A stretch of DNA of 64,000 nucleotides from Codonopsis lanceolata. Its lineage: Eukaryota > Streptophyta > Magnoliopsida > Asterales > Campanulaceae. The stretch is taken from NCBI GenBank assembly GCA_013146195.2, contig CM028377.1, positions 65,631,501 through 65,695,500 on the forward strand, written 5' to 3'. The position numbers and the translations under genes are program-made. The notes beneath the pieces were generated by a model that saw nothing but the letters and a program-made list of their open reading frames with translations, did not search any database and was not told the origin of the DNA. Shown piece by piece: positions 1-11,209 of this stretch; positions within the stretch are counted from its first letter, which is position 1; every line of letters begins with the position of its first letter.

Positions 1-41
1 CGAAAAAGGAAAGGAGGATGATAATTTAGGGACGGAGGGAG
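1..41. mobile_element. Stowaway-type MITE, right end only
   Basis: The window opens inside a MITE whose terminus reads GGGACGGAGGGAG followed by TA (42-43), the typical Stowaway end and target dinucleotide. The next base continues copia LTR sequence that aligns with 7747 onward in the other LTR, where no MITE is present. The MITE therefore inserted into this LTR after the element was in place. The rest lies upstream of the window. Confidence 0.7.
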
Positions 42-43
42 TA

Positions 44-886
44 TTAATAAGGGCAATAATAATACACGGAGACTATTATGTGTTGACACTCATATAGTCG
101 ATATCAGTCTACACATGGGTGCGTGTTAATTGTAACGACGTACTGGATTGACCCGTATGAGAATCTATGTGGATCGTTACGTGAGTGTCATAAACGATTT
201 TCATAGTGACAAATGTGTTCGGTGTCCTTTGACTTGAAGTCTTTATATACCCTAAATGAGGAATTGTATATTTTGATACCGATAAACATCATTATGTAAC
301 AAGGTGATTATAAAGTCAGTTATTTGATATGTCACAAATCATGCTGAGGGATATGAACGATGTAGATAGAATTTGTCCCTCCTACATAACAGAGTATTAT
401 ATTTGTGGTCCCCTTGATGAGTGAGATTTAAGTAAATGCATGGTCGTGCTCAAATAAATCAATATAAGATATTGAGTTTATTTGTTTATTATATAAGTCT
501 ACTCGGAGATCAAGAAACCAAGATTAAACTATAACAAGGATGACACGTTTCATGTTTTGTGTTTAATTAAATATTAGGACAAAGGGACAAGAAGTATTTG
601 CTCACAATCAGTTATTTGTAATCACTGATAATTCATATTAATTGGGTAACAATGATGTATTGCTAGATGCCACTCATTGTTTATAATTAATTATATATTT
701 GATATAGTAATTAATTATTGTCCATGTAATTTAGGAACCTATTGGGTCACACACTTAGAATGAGTTAGACTGAAATTTATTTGGGCCATTAATCGGATTA
801 ATGAGCTCAAGGTAAAATAAAATGAAGACCACAATATTGTCCTAGTTAGACTAGGACTTATAATGGTCGGCTCATATATCTCTTTC

Positions 887-937
<51 letters not shown>

Positions 938-1332
938 CCGGCCATTATATAAGGTCTTCTTAATGAATTAGGAGATAGTGTCAGACACACAAAAGGATTT
1001 AGGGTTTAGTGAAACACTAAATTCATAGAGAGAAAAAATAGGGATTAGTTCTTCGTTAGCCGAAGGGTTTTCTACTTTGATTCAACAATTGTCTAGCACA
1101 GAATTATTGAATTAATCATGTCCAATTCATTCGTGTGGATACCATAGAGAAGCCGTGCAAATCGTTTGTTGCGGTGATCGTGATTCAAAACGTGATTCTA
1201 TTGAAGATTGATCGTTCCAATATTCGAGTATGTGTCCTAAATCTAATTTATATTAATTCGCATGGATCTTGGGATGATTTCGAAATTAAAGTTTTGTTAT
1301 TCCGCCTTGTTAATTTCGATCAAAACCCAACA
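44..1332 (+). repeat. Copia-1 5' LTR (left part missing)
   Basis: Aligns nearly end to end with 7747-8971 and ends in CCAACA. It differs by point changes and by a dinucleotide expansion absent from the other LTR. The first roughly 155 bases of the LTR, equivalent to 7591-7746, lie beyond the MITE and outside the window. Confidence 0.88.
887..935. repeat. (AT)n-(GT)n microsatellite in the LTR
   Basis: A run of AT followed by about 15 GT units sits where the 3' LTR has only a short TATATATA tract (about 8578-8590). The expansion therefore arose after retrotransposition. Confidence 0.9.
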
Positions 1333-1333
1333 G

Positions 1334-1347
1334 TGGTATTAAAGCTA
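1334..1347 (+). promoter_or_regulatory. Copia-1 primer binding site, degraded
   Basis: TGGTATTAAAGCT directly follows the LTR and resembles the tRNA-iMet-complementary site TGGTATCAGAGC, with changes expected of an old copy. Confidence 0.65.
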
Positions 1348-1453
1348 CTTGCGATTTTATAAATTAATTTGTATCAATTGTTGATACTATAAAATTGTTT
1401 TATGCATAAACCCTAATCGAAAAGAGTTTTGTGAAAAAGATTAAAGTTATAAA

Positions 1454-1515
<62 letters not shown>

Positions 1516-2432
1516 GACAATCGTGATTTTCCCGCCTAAAACTTATTTCCATAATTGGAAACATTGGAAGGTGAAACACTTTGTTTTGTTTTAGTTTTTA
1601 GTGTTTATACTAACCATTTAATATTATTGGATAAATTGACAAGAATATATTTATACATTTCTAGGAACTTTGAATACACACAAACCGTTGGTATTCTCAA
1701 TACAATTCACAATATCATGTTGGATCTTTTATTTTCCATCACATATATATAAAAGTATGTGGATATTCTTTATGGATGTTCAACCCATTTTCTACAAAGT
1801 AAAAAAAAACATCACGAAATAAACTTTATACATTTTGAACCCAAATTTTTTACTGCAACTATTATGATTTTCAAACCATTCGTCCTAAGAGACATCCACA
1901 AACAAAGATCCGACCGAATTCTCAAAGTCATAGTTGCAAGGAAATAGTTAGTCTCAACTGAAATAAACAATGAAGTAGTTGATATTGTCGAACCATAAAG
2001 TTAGATATTTTTTATAAGCATGAATAATTGTTAAATAAAAAATATTAAGAAATGTAACAGATAAATTTATCCCTTCAAATAAATTCAAAATCTAAAAAAT
2101 TCAGCTTTATATTCTTTTCAAAATAACCTTGAGAAATATATTTAAAAATTTAGAATATAATAGATCTCGGACGGTAAAATAAAATACTCCCTATGTTTTC
2201 AAAATATGGTTCTCTTTGACGACCCGACACACCATTTAATAAAAAGTAGTTTACTGTATTATAAATATTGATGAAATGTGGGATTTCTTTTAATGTCTTT
2301 GAGTATGCGACTATAATTAAAATTGGTAGAAAAAGTAAGAATAAAGTTGTAAGAATTCAACATGATTTTTGTTAACATGATCACAAATTGTACTATTTAT
2401 GGACACAATATTGCAAAGTTTTGAAACTTACA

Positions 2433-3170
2433 AAAAACATGAGACTACAAACTCTTGACAATGACGAATATGGTCTCGTGTTGAAGGCATTTTTTGAGTG
2501 AATTTTAAATATCGACGAAGGTACATATGGTGGTGAAAATAATTGTGTTGCAATAATAGAAGTTCCAAATGATATTTTGGTTAATGCATCAGATAATTTG
2601 ATCGAGTAAATTGTTGAAAGTATATATCCGTCATTTTTGAAGTCTTTTAATGATGTGTCATATTTGCAAGGAAGAGCTATCTTTATCCCAACACTTGATG
2701 TTGTTGACACCATAAATGAGTATATGTTTTATAATAATGACATAGAAGAAAGAACTTATTTGATTTCAGATTATATGTTGAGCGTAAGAACAACACAAGT
2801 TTGTTTGAAAACATTTACTCTACGGAGTTTTTGAATAGTATAAAGTGTTCAAGATTGTCGAACCATGAATTAACACTTAAGATTGGTGTTTCAGTGATGT
2901 TGTTAAGAAACATTGACCCTGTTAATGGAACAAGACTAATCATTACTAAGCTTAAAAATTACGTTGTTGAAGCTAATTTTTTTTAATAAAAGCAATGATG
3001 GAGACAAAATGTTTATTCCAAAAATGTCATTGTATCTATTAAAGGTGAGGTTGTATTTCAAGTTCTAAATATGACAATTTTCATTGGTAGTATCATATAA
3101 CAATTTTTAGGGTAACAAACCGTTCTGTCTTGAATATATCAATATCCGATGAAGATGATGTTGTGTATAA
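2433..3170 (+). pseudogene. PIF1-like helicase remnant of the Helitron
   Basis: Helitron-encoded proteins join a rolling-circle Rep to a superfamily 1 PIF1 helicase; only the helicase end is seen here. One frame runs from about 2433 to 2834 through two in-frame stops (near 2503 and 2608). It contains helicase-like segments KNMRLQ, VESIYPSFL, YLQGRAIFIPT and VVDTINEYM. The reading then shifts frame (2801-2986) with NHELTLKIGVSVMLLRNID and NGTRLIITKL, and again near 3000 (GDKMFIPKMSL). These match the order of the C-terminal PIF1 motifs in plant Helitrons. The Walker A region and all of Rep are missing. Stops and frameshifts make it non-functional. Confidence 0.82.
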
Positions 3171-3320
3171 AAAAAATTCAATATCCATAATATTATCAAT
3201 AAAATGATATATTTATATTTAAGTAGTTGTTTCCAATATTATTTTTCTTAATTTATTCTTTTGATTTTGATTTGTTTATTCGTTTTACTTGAATATTATT
3301 TAATTAAAAAATATTTTTAT

Positions 3321-3351
3321 CCGTACGTTTAACGTACGGGTGTAAAACTAG
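3321..3351 (+). other. Helitron 3' terminal hairpin and CTAG end
   Basis: A 7-bp perfect stem (CCGTACG/CGTACGG) with a 5-nt loop is followed by GTGTAAAACTAG. This hairpin and end act as the replication terminator in Helitrons. It is the strongest boundary evidence for the element. Confidence 0.8.
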
Positions 3352-5282
3352 TTATTTAAATTGCAAAGGGTTGCAATATTATTTTGTGTGTGATAAAATT
3401 GTTTTATATGATTTATATAGTTGGGATAATTTAAAAAAAAAAAGAAAGAGATTTTTGTGAAATTTTGTGGCAGTACATTTCACGTTTTTATTCAAAAGCG
3501 AAAAGAAAAAGAACGATGTTTGGGTTACTCGAACCCTAACCACATTGGGAACGGCTGCTTACCTGAACCACTTGACAACATAATGATACTTATCGATGCA
3601 TTCTGTTTTATTTATTTATTTATTTAGTTTTCTGAATTAAGTGTTAATTTGAACTTGATAATAAAAATGTTCTTGCGATGCTCGAACCCCGTCAGCTGGT
3701 ATGAACTATGAAGTAGAGTTCAAGAAACCAAACGTCCACTTGCTGTTTCACGTTAGGAAATACTTTTTTTAATACATGAAATTTTTGAAACTAAGTGTTA
3801 GTTTTGAAAAAGAATTAAAACATATATTTCAGAAATGGTTCGAATCGTGGACACATTGGAAATGACTACAGAGAAATACCACTGGGCAATGCTCTTGATT
3901 GTTGTTCATAGATATCTGTTTAAATTATTTATTCACTTTCTGAGCTTAAAGGTTTATTTTTTAAAAAAGGAAAATAAAAATTATGCATGGTTGTTCTAAG
4001 TGTTACTTAGGAGATTTGATCTGGGGTCCGTAGATGTAGATGTAGATGTTGATGGTTTGACCACCATGCCAGAATACTGCTTATTTAAGTAGTTCTGATC
4101 TTATTCTTAAATTAGTTTTTATACGTAAAAGTTACTTTTGAAATTGATAAAAAATGTTTTTATTATTCTTCAAAAATTATTTATCCCAATGTTAAATCAA
4201 CACACACAAAATTGGTAAATTTATATGCTTTAAATTTCCTAATTGGGTTTTATTGTATATATCTATATTTACTCATTTGATTCAATTGCATTGGATTGCA
4301 CTTCTAATTATATAATGGATAAAATTGCATGGTGCGTAGATATGACCCAAGTTTTCTTTATGCGATGGTTGATAATTGGTTTATTTTATTTATTTAAAAT
4401 ACGACATGCTTGTCGTGCCTCTACCTATACATTATGAATATAAATTATCTTCTCATCTAAATCCCCTCGTATATATATTAAAACGAGGTTTCTGAATTTT
4501 GTAATTTATTTTGAGAAGACGGAGACCATAGAAAGCAAAAGGGAACTTGGAGACAACGGAAGCACTTGGAGAAGTTCTTCGTTTTCTCGCTTTAACGCTT
4601 TTGTTCAAACTTCTCATTTGCTTGAGAAAATCGTTAGACTAGGGGCCATATCCATGTCACGTAATTGTTATATGATGTATATATATGCAATGCATGATAT
4701 AATTGTGTAGTATTATTTAATGAGATCAAACAATAATATTTGATGAGATCAAATAACTTTAAAATCCCTCTTTAAAATATTAATTTTATGTCTTCCAAAT
4801 ATGTGACACTCGTCATGGTCAAGATCATTCAATGGTAGGTCTGTCAAAGCATGAGTACCTTGATTTATCTTAGATGAGACGCGATGGAATAAGTTAGTAA
4901 TATTCAACTGTCATATAATTGGGTCCAACTTAACTAAGCTAAAACAATTCGGTTGTAATCTTAGATGCATGTAATTGGGATATAATCTATAAGATAGATT
5001 AGAATAAAGAGTTATTCGCCCAATTGATCCAAGAGTTACATGGTGATGTAATTGAAAATTGTTTTCTACCTATATAATCAAATCTTGGGTGATCATCCAA
5101 AGCTGACTTGAGATGAGATGAAATATGGATCTTGGCCCATTAGAAAAATATTTAATATTTTTCTGAATTAATGGTGAGTGTCATTAATTTGATATAAAAT
5201 AGTGAGAGTTATATTTATAAAGTCCTTAAATATAGTTTGTATTTAATGATACTTATTTCTGCATATTTTGTGATAGATATCC
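3352..5282 (+). other. Copia-1 leader, non-coding
   Basis: AT-rich sequence between the Helitron and the gag start. No coding segment is recognisable. Scattered TTCGAA/CTCGAACCC motifs (3525-3540, 3680-3690, 3838-3846) look tRNA B-box-like but no full tRNA or SINE could be assembled. The part from about 4680 to 5282 reads as a continuous untranslated leader up to the gag ATG. Confidence 0.5.
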
Positions 5283-6179
5283 ATGACTGCTAATACTCAA
5301 ACTCAAACTGTATCGTTACGATCGGTCCTTGAGAAGGACAAGTTGTCGGGGAATAACTTCCTAGACTGTTACAGAAATTTGAGAATGGTTCTCAAACAGG
5401 AAAAGAAGTTGTATGTGCTTGAGAAGCCCGTACCTCCTACACCTGCTACTAGTGCTCCTCATGCGGAGCGTACTGCTTATAAAAAGTATGAGGATGATGC
5501 TTTGGATATTTGATGTCTTATGCTAGCTACCATGACCTTTGAGCTTCAGAAGCAACATGAGAACATAGAGGCGTATGATATGATCGTACATTTGAAGAAG
5601 CTCTACCAAGAGCAAGCTAGGCAAGAACGATTCGATATCTCGAAGGCTTTGTTCCAAAGCAAGCTGGCAGAGGGAGCGTCTTTGGGAAATCACGGGCTCA
5701 AGATGATTGGGTATATTGAGAACCTTGAAAGACTTGGCTTTCCTTTAGGTCAAGAGTTGGCCACTGAGCTGATCCTGCAATCGTTGCCGGATAGTTATAA
5801 TCAATTCATCATGAACTACAATATGAATGAAATTGATAAATCACTGCTAGATTTACTCAATATGTTGAGGACTGCTGAGCAAAACATCAACAAGGGCTAG
5901 GATATGACCATATTGATGGTCCAAGGAAAGGGTAAATGGAAAAAGCAAACTTTTAAGCATCGTGCTAATGGGAATGCTAAAGCAAAACCCAAGGATAAGG
6001 CCTTAAAGCCCAAATGTGATGTAGCTAAAGAGGGAACCTACTTCCACTGCAGTGAGACTAGACATTGGAAGAGGAATTGCCCAAAATACCTGGAAGAGCT
6101 AAAAAGCAAGAAGGGAGGTGAGGTTTCCACTTCAGGTATTTTTGTTATAAAATTTAATCTATCTACTTTTTCTTCATGA
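5283..6179 (+). pseudogene. Copia-1 gag (UBN2-type capsid and zinc knuckle), broken
   Basis: Gag forms the virus-like particle that packages the RNA. The frame opens at ATG 5283 (MTANTQTQTVSLRSVLEK) and continues past a TGA at 5511 into LATMTFELQKQHENIEAYDM, then past a TAG at 5898 into VQGKGKWKKQ. The frame is the same throughout, so only nonsense changes separate the parts. The zinc knuckle at about 6040-6085 has lost its first cysteine: YFHCSETRHWKRNC instead of C-X2-C-X4-H-X4-C. The order and segments are typical of plant Ty1/copia gag. It is not functional as read. Confidence 0.88.
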
Positions 6180-6182
6180 GTA

Positions 6183-6545
6183 TTGGATACTTTATGTGGT
6201 TCTCACTCACATTTGTACTAATGTGCATGAACTAAAGAAAAGTAGAAGATTGACCGAGGGCGAGGTGGACCTACGAGTTAGAAATGAAGCAAAAGTTGTT
6301 GTATTAGTTGTAGGAACTTACTATTTGACCTTGCCCTTTGGGGTTGTAATAGAATTAGACAATTGCTGCTATGTTCATGTTATTAGCAGAAATATTATTT
6401 CAGTTTCTTTTTTGGACAAGAATGGGTTTTTATTTATTATTAAGAACAACGGTTGTTCTATTTAAATGAAATGTTTTATGTTAAATTGTCTAATGGACTT
6501 TATGTCCTTGATCTTGATACACCTATCTATAAACATTAATACTAA
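6183..6545 (+). pseudogene. Copia-1 protease and gag-pre-integrase remnant
   Basis: The aspartic protease active site normally reads DTG/DSG. Here the frame around 6186 gives LDTLCGSH, with Gly replaced by Leu, and a frameshift puts the following sequence (ICTNVHELKKSRRLTEGEVDL) in another frame. After it come NIISVSFLDKNGF and a pre-integrase segment around LDLDTPIY. Catalytic loss and frame breaks mark it as dead. Confidence 0.78.
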
Positions 6546-6654
6546 AAGGTTTAAAATCACTTTGATTTGATCGAATGGATGAATACTTAAGCCAAGAATT
6601 TGATGATCATCTAAGTGAGTGTGAGATTCTATTCCAACTCACTCCATTTGGAAC

Positions 6655-6852
6655 ACCACGTGGAATGGTGTGTCTGAAAGGAAGAATCAAACTTTGTTAG
6701 ACGTGGTTTTATCTATGATGAGTCATGTTGCTCTTTCACACTCTTTTTGGGGATATGCATTACTTACAACTAATTTTATCGTTATTCGCGTTTCCCTATT
6801 CAAAAGACACCATGTGAGATGTAGACTGGGAAGTGTCTCAGTATGCCTTTAA
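6655..6852 (+). pseudogene. Copia-1 integrase fragment
   Basis: The segment WNGVSERKNQTLLDVVLSMM followed by SFWGYAL matches the part of copia integrase around the catalytic glutamate (the E of SER). The zinc-binding region and the first two catalytic aspartates are gone, so about two thirds of integrase was deleted between 6545 and 6655. The frame closes at 6852. Confidence 0.8.
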
Positions 6853-6859
6853 TGGAAAT

Positions 6860-7575
6860 TTAGGGTAGTGAAACTTATGTAAAATGTTTACAATCTGATA
6901 AGTTCGATCCTAAATAAGATAAATGTTATTTTGTGGGAGTATCCTATGGAAACAAAAGGATACCATTTATACAATCTAGTTGAAAACAAAGAGTTTGTTG
7001 CTCGAATTGGTGTATTCCTAGAAAGGGGAGTTTATCTCTAAAAGAACAAGTGGGAAAAATGATAAACCTTGTGTTTACAAGAAAATTAATTAGTGGGAGT
7101 AATATATTTGGTCTTGTATGTAGACGACATACTGTTCATTGGAAATAATGTCCCTACCTTGCAGTCTATTAAAGGTTGGCTATGGAAATATTTTTCAATG
7201 AATGATTTAGGAAAGACATTCTATATTCTGGGAATATTAGATCCATATAGATGGATCGAGAAGGTTGCTTGACCTGATATATTGTATGCTTTGAGCATGA
7301 CAAGCTAAGCACGTACTAGTCAGATCTAGGTAATGGTCAAGAATATCCTAAAGTACTTAAGAAGGACTAATGATACATTCTTGATTTATGGAGGCGATGA
7401 CAAGATCATTGCAAAGGGTTACATTGATACTAGCTTTCAGACCGATAAAGATAATTATCAATCGCAGTTAAGGATTTGTGTTTTGCCTTTGTAAGAGGAA
7501 TTGTCCTCTTGCTCAACGGAAGCATGATAGTCACAATCGATCTATGGGCATTAGAGATGCTCCAAATGTACTCTA
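6860..7575 (+). pseudogene. Copia-1 reverse transcriptase and RNase H fragments
   Basis: A frame at about 7103-7250 reads VLYVDDILFIGNNVPTLQSI and then KYFSMNDLGK, retaining the YVDD catalytic box. The fingers and N-terminal palm are missing or scrambled. From about 7345 the sequence jumps to LKYLRRTNDTFLIYGGDD and KGYIDTSF, the connection and start of RNase H, again with gaps. Only short stretches of each domain survive, so this is a heavily deleted pol. Confidence 0.8.
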
Positions 7576-7578
7576 GTG

Positions 7579-7590
7579 CAAGTGGGAGAT
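7579..7590 (+). promoter_or_regulatory. Copia-1 polypurine tract
   Basis: CAAGTGGGAGAT immediately precedes the 3' LTR start TGTTGG. This is the purine-rich plus-strand primer position typical of copia elements. Confidence 0.8.
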
Positions 7591-8971
7591 TGTTGGTTTA
7601 TGCCCTAGAGGCAAATCTATTTCTCCATGTATCATTATTTATTGATGTATTTATTTATTATGTATTGTTTGCTTATTCATAGCAATGCATCATAAATCCC
7701 TTAGAATAAATATGTTATTCTTAAATATCCCTGGTCGAATATTATTATTAATAAGAGCAATAATAATACACGAAGACTAGTATGTGTTGAGACTCATATA
7801 GTTGATATCGGTCTACACATGGGTACGTGTTAAGTGTAACGACGTACTGGATTGACTCGCATAAGAATGCTATGTGGATCGCTACGTGAGTGTCATAAGT
7901 GATTCTCATAGTGACAAATGTGTTTGTTGTCCTTTGACTTGAAGTCGTTATATACCCTAGATGAGGAGTTGTATATTTTGATACCGATAAACATCGATTA
8001 TAAAGTTGGTTATTGGATATGCCACGAATCATGCTGAGGGATATGAACGATGTAGATAGAATTTGTCCCTCCTATATAACATGAGTATTATATTTGTGGG
8101 CCTCTTTATGAGTGAGAGTTAAGTAAATGCATGGCCGTGTTCAAATAAATCAATATAAGATATTGACTTTATTTATTTATTATATAAGTCTACTCGGAGA
8201 TCAGGAAACCAAGATTAAACTATAACAAGGATGACACGTTTCATGCCTTGTGTATAATTAAATATTAGGACAAAGGGACAAGAACTATTTGGTCACAATT
8301 AGTTATTTGTAATCACTGATAATTCCTATTACTTGGGTAACAATGATATATCGCTAGATGCCACTCATTATTTATAATTAATTATATATTTGATATAGTA
8401 ATTAATTATTGCCAACGTAACTTAGGAACCTATTGGGTCACACACTTAGAATGAATTAGACTGGAATTTATTTGGGCCATTAATCGGATTAATGGGCTCA
8501 AGATAAAATAAAATGGAGACCACAATATTGTCCTAGTTAGACTAGGACTTATAATGGCCGGCCCATATCTCTCTTTCCTATATATATAGGAGGTTTTCTT
8601 AATGAATTAGGAGATAGTGTTAGGCACACAAAAGGATTTAGGGTTTGGTGAAACACTAAATTCGTAGAGAGAAAAAATAGGGATTAGTTCTTCGTTAGAT
8701 GAATGGTTTTCTACTTTGATTCAACAATTGTCTAGGATAGAATTGTTGAATTAATCCTGTCCAATTCATTTGTGTGGATACCATGGAGAAGTCGTGCAAA
8801 TCGTTTGTTGCGGTGATCGTGATTCAAAACGTGGTTCTATTGAAGATTGATCGCTCCAATATTCGGGTATGTATCTTAAATCTAATTTATATTAATTCGC
8901 ATGGATCTTGGGATGGTTTCAAAATTAAAGTTTTGTTATTCTGCCTTGTTAGTTTCGATCAAAACCCAACA
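7591..8971 (+). repeat. Copia-1 3' LTR
   Basis: Complete LTR of 1381 bp bounded by TGTTGG and CCAACA. It matches 44-1332 over its length but lacks the MITE and the microsatellite expansion found there. Confidence 0.9.
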
Positions 8972-9438
8972 TCATTATAAAATGGAAATTGACCAGTTTA
9001 AATCACGGTGCATTGAGGATGCATCGATTTGGAATCGCGATACACCGCTATGAAATGAAAATGAAAGTTACACAATTTGGAATTGTGCATCGTAATGCAC
9101 AAATCATGAATTGGGATGCTTATAATCATGTATCAAAATCATGCCTAAAATGCATAAGGCCACATTCATTAACTTCACCCCTAAAATGCCTCTCATCTCT
9201 CTCTCTCTCTTCCATGTCCATACTGAATAGAAACCTAACCCATTTCATCAAATTCCACAATTCTCAATTGTTCTCCTTCATACCTTTCTTTCTTCCTTCC
9301 TATTTCCTTCTCTCTTTCTCTCTCTCTCACTATATATATACATAAACAAAACGGAACAAATTCAAAGGGCAACCGCCATCATCACGGTGAAGAAGCTCAA
9401 CTATTGCTTGCAAGACCCGTAAATGAGTTGGTTCTTCT
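8972..9438. other. Spacer with LTR-like fragment and CT-rich stretch
   Basis: From 8990 to 9160 the sequence repeats words such as GATGCATCG, TTGGAATCGCGAT and GTGCATCG. Similar words occur at 19324-19440, 21010-21055 and 62080-62400; the last is the LTR of the Sirevirus-like element. This is probably an old LTR scrap. 9195-9345 is CT-rich. No gene is seen. Confidence 0.5.
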
Positions 9439-9651
9439 TGTAGAAATTCACAATTGATAGGAATAACGACATAGCCTTTCCATTGATTGAATCACCTATT
9501 TTTATAGGGAGTTACAATTAGGGTTACACTAGGAGTGTGGTATAAGAAACCTTTACAAGGAAGGAATCATAATAAGAAAAGAGCTATACAAGGTAGTAAC
9601 TACTAAACACTAATTACAATAAATAATTAATAAATATATTATTCTCTAATA
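9439..9651 (-). repeat. Copia-2 3' LTR
   Basis: On the minus strand it starts TATTAGAGAATAAT and ends TTTCTACA. It is nearly identical to 14099-14311. The start is TA rather than the canonical TG in both copies. Confidence 0.92.
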
Positions 9652-10422
9652 TGCTCCCGCAAGATGGACACCTGAGAGGAGAGACCAATCTTATGAAGTA
9701 ATTAATGGAAGCGCTGGTGAGCAAGTGACTTGGTAAGGGTATCGGCCAACTGAAAGTCGAGGAGACATGAGAGAGCTGTAGTAGCCCATCCTGAACTTGT
9801 TGCCGGATGAAGTGAAAATCCACGACCACATGTTTCATTCGAGTATGGAAGACTTGGTTGGAGCACAGGCTAGTGACACCCACATTGTCACAATAAATGA
9901 TGGGTATGATCGAGGAGGTGATACCAAGCTCGTCGAGGAAAGACACAATCCAGCGGACTTCAGTAGCAGTGCAGCCACTACCCGGTATTCAGCTTCAGTC
10001 GAGGAGCGATCAACAATGCGTTGTTTCTTGGAGCTCCAAGAGATCGGGTTGCTGCCAAGATAGACAATGTAGGCGCTGGTGGATGTGTAGTCATCTTTGT
10101 TGCCCGCCCAGTCTGTATAAGTAAACGCATGGAGAGCTGGAGGAGACTGGCGATGAAGAATAATGCCTGCATCAATAGAACCGCAGAGATACATGAGAAC
10201 ACACTTGACCGCATTCCAGTGCTCGGTAGTCAGCCTATACATGAACTGAGAGAGTTTATTGATGGCATAGGCGGCATCAGGGCGAGTAAGGGACAGATAC
10301 TGAAGACTCCCAACAACTGCCCGAAACTCTGTAGGATCCGTGAGATCAGTGTCTGACTGAAGTGTCAAAGTTGGCGAGGTGGCGAGGGGAGTAACAACTG
10401 GGCAAGCATCTGTCATGCCCAT
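9614..10422 (-). pseudogene. Copia-2 RT C-terminus and RNase H
   Basis: Minus-strand reading from 10422 gives the RT connection and RNase H. Segments include FRAVVGSLQYLSLTRPDAAY, YTDWAGNKDDYTSTSAY and SSTEAEYR, matching the RNase H acidic residues (D in TDWAG, E in EAEY). A frameshift near 9900-9946 moves the end (LGITSSIIPIIYCDN, NQVFHTRMKHV) into another frame. The last residues run into the LTR and stop at 9614, as in several copia elements. RNase H removes template RNA during reverse transcription. Confidence 0.88.
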
Positions 10423-10429
10423 GCGAGCA

Positions 10430-11205
10430 AGGAGATCGGTAATGTATCCGTACTAGGAGAACAGAAGACCACTTGGTCGCTTAACAACTTCAATATGAAG
10501 AAAATAGTGAAGATCACCGAGGTCCTTGAGCGAAAAGCGACTAGCGAGTAGAGAGATGAAGGTCTGAACTGCAGCGGGCTAGTTTCTAGTGATGATGACG
10601 TTATCCACATAGACAAAGAGATAGATGATGGTGCCCCCTGTATGAAGTATGAACAGTGACGTGTCAACCATCGAATTTTTTAAGCCGGAGGCAAGAAGAA
10701 ACTGTCGCAGTTAGTTGTACCATGCTCGGGGAGCCTGCTTAAGTCCATAGATGACCTTGTGAAACCGACATACATGCTGAGGGTTGTTTTTGTCGATGAA
10801 TCCCAGAGGTTGAATCATGAATACTTCCTTAGAGAGAGTACTTTAGAGAAAGGCATTGTTCACATCGAGCTACCTAAGAGCCCAACCTCGGTAGACGGCT
10901 AGGGAGAGAACTAGTCATACTGTAGTGGGTTAAACAACCGGGCTAAAGGTCTCATGATAGTCAACACCTGGTCGCTGGTAAAACCCTTTGGTAACTAGGC
11001 GAGCTTTGTAGCGATCAATGGTGCCATTAACATGATGTTTGATGCAAAAAGATCCATTTACATCCAACAACATTGTGAGCTTCAACCGATGGAACCAGAG
11101 CCCAAGTACCATTTCGAGTTAGCGTATCATATTCTTCAGACATGGCCTGACGCCACTTGACATCTTTGAGAGCTTGAGTGACACATGTTGGTTCGCTATC
11201 CACTG
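10430..11205 (-). pseudogene. Copia-2 reverse transcriptase, catalytic motif altered
   Basis: The RT segment HHVNGTIDRYKARLVTKGF and GVDYHETFSPVV at 10930-11112 is the classic copia RT start. The catalytic box at about 10596-10620 reads YVDNVIIT on the minus strand instead of YVDD, so the second catalytic aspartate is Asn. Stops and frame changes separate the pieces (10413-10667 and 10930-11112). Both the substitution and the breaks argue against activity. Confidence 0.85.
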
Positions 11206-11209
11206 TTAG

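Larger units (their letters stand above)
1454..3351 (+). mobile_element. Helitron, truncated, inside the Copia-1 leader
   Basis: The segment starts TCTATATAT after an A and ends CTAG before a T. This fits Helitron structure: 5' TC, 3' CTRR, insertion between A and T. A GC-rich hairpin (CCGTACG, loop, CGTACGG) lies 11 bases before the end. It carries the C-terminal part of a PIF1-like helicase but no recognisable HUH Rep domain, so it is a deletion derivative. A long TA tract follows the 5' end (1456-1513). The boundary sequences flank otherwise ordinary copia leader. Confidence 0.75.
44..8971 (+). mobile_element. Copia-1: decayed Ty1/copia retrotransposon with nested Helitron
   Basis: Two long similar segments (44-1332 and 7591-8971) are the LTRs, with termini TGTTGG and CCAACA. 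A PBS-like sequence follows the left LTR and a polypurine tract precedes the right one. Between them, in copia order, are remnants of gag, protease, integrase, reverse transcriptase and RNase H, all with stops, frameshifts and deletions. The left LTR start is outside the window, so a target duplication cannot be tested. A Helitron at 1454-3351 explains part of the unusually long distance from LTR to gag. Confidence 0.9.

Noticed and set aside
739..990. 83-codon ORF with Thr-His and Ile-Tyr runs
   Set aside because: Encoded by the microsatellite in the LTR.
9797..10356. Plus-strand ORFs in Copia-2
   Set aside because: Shadows of the minus-strand RT/RNase H coding sequence.
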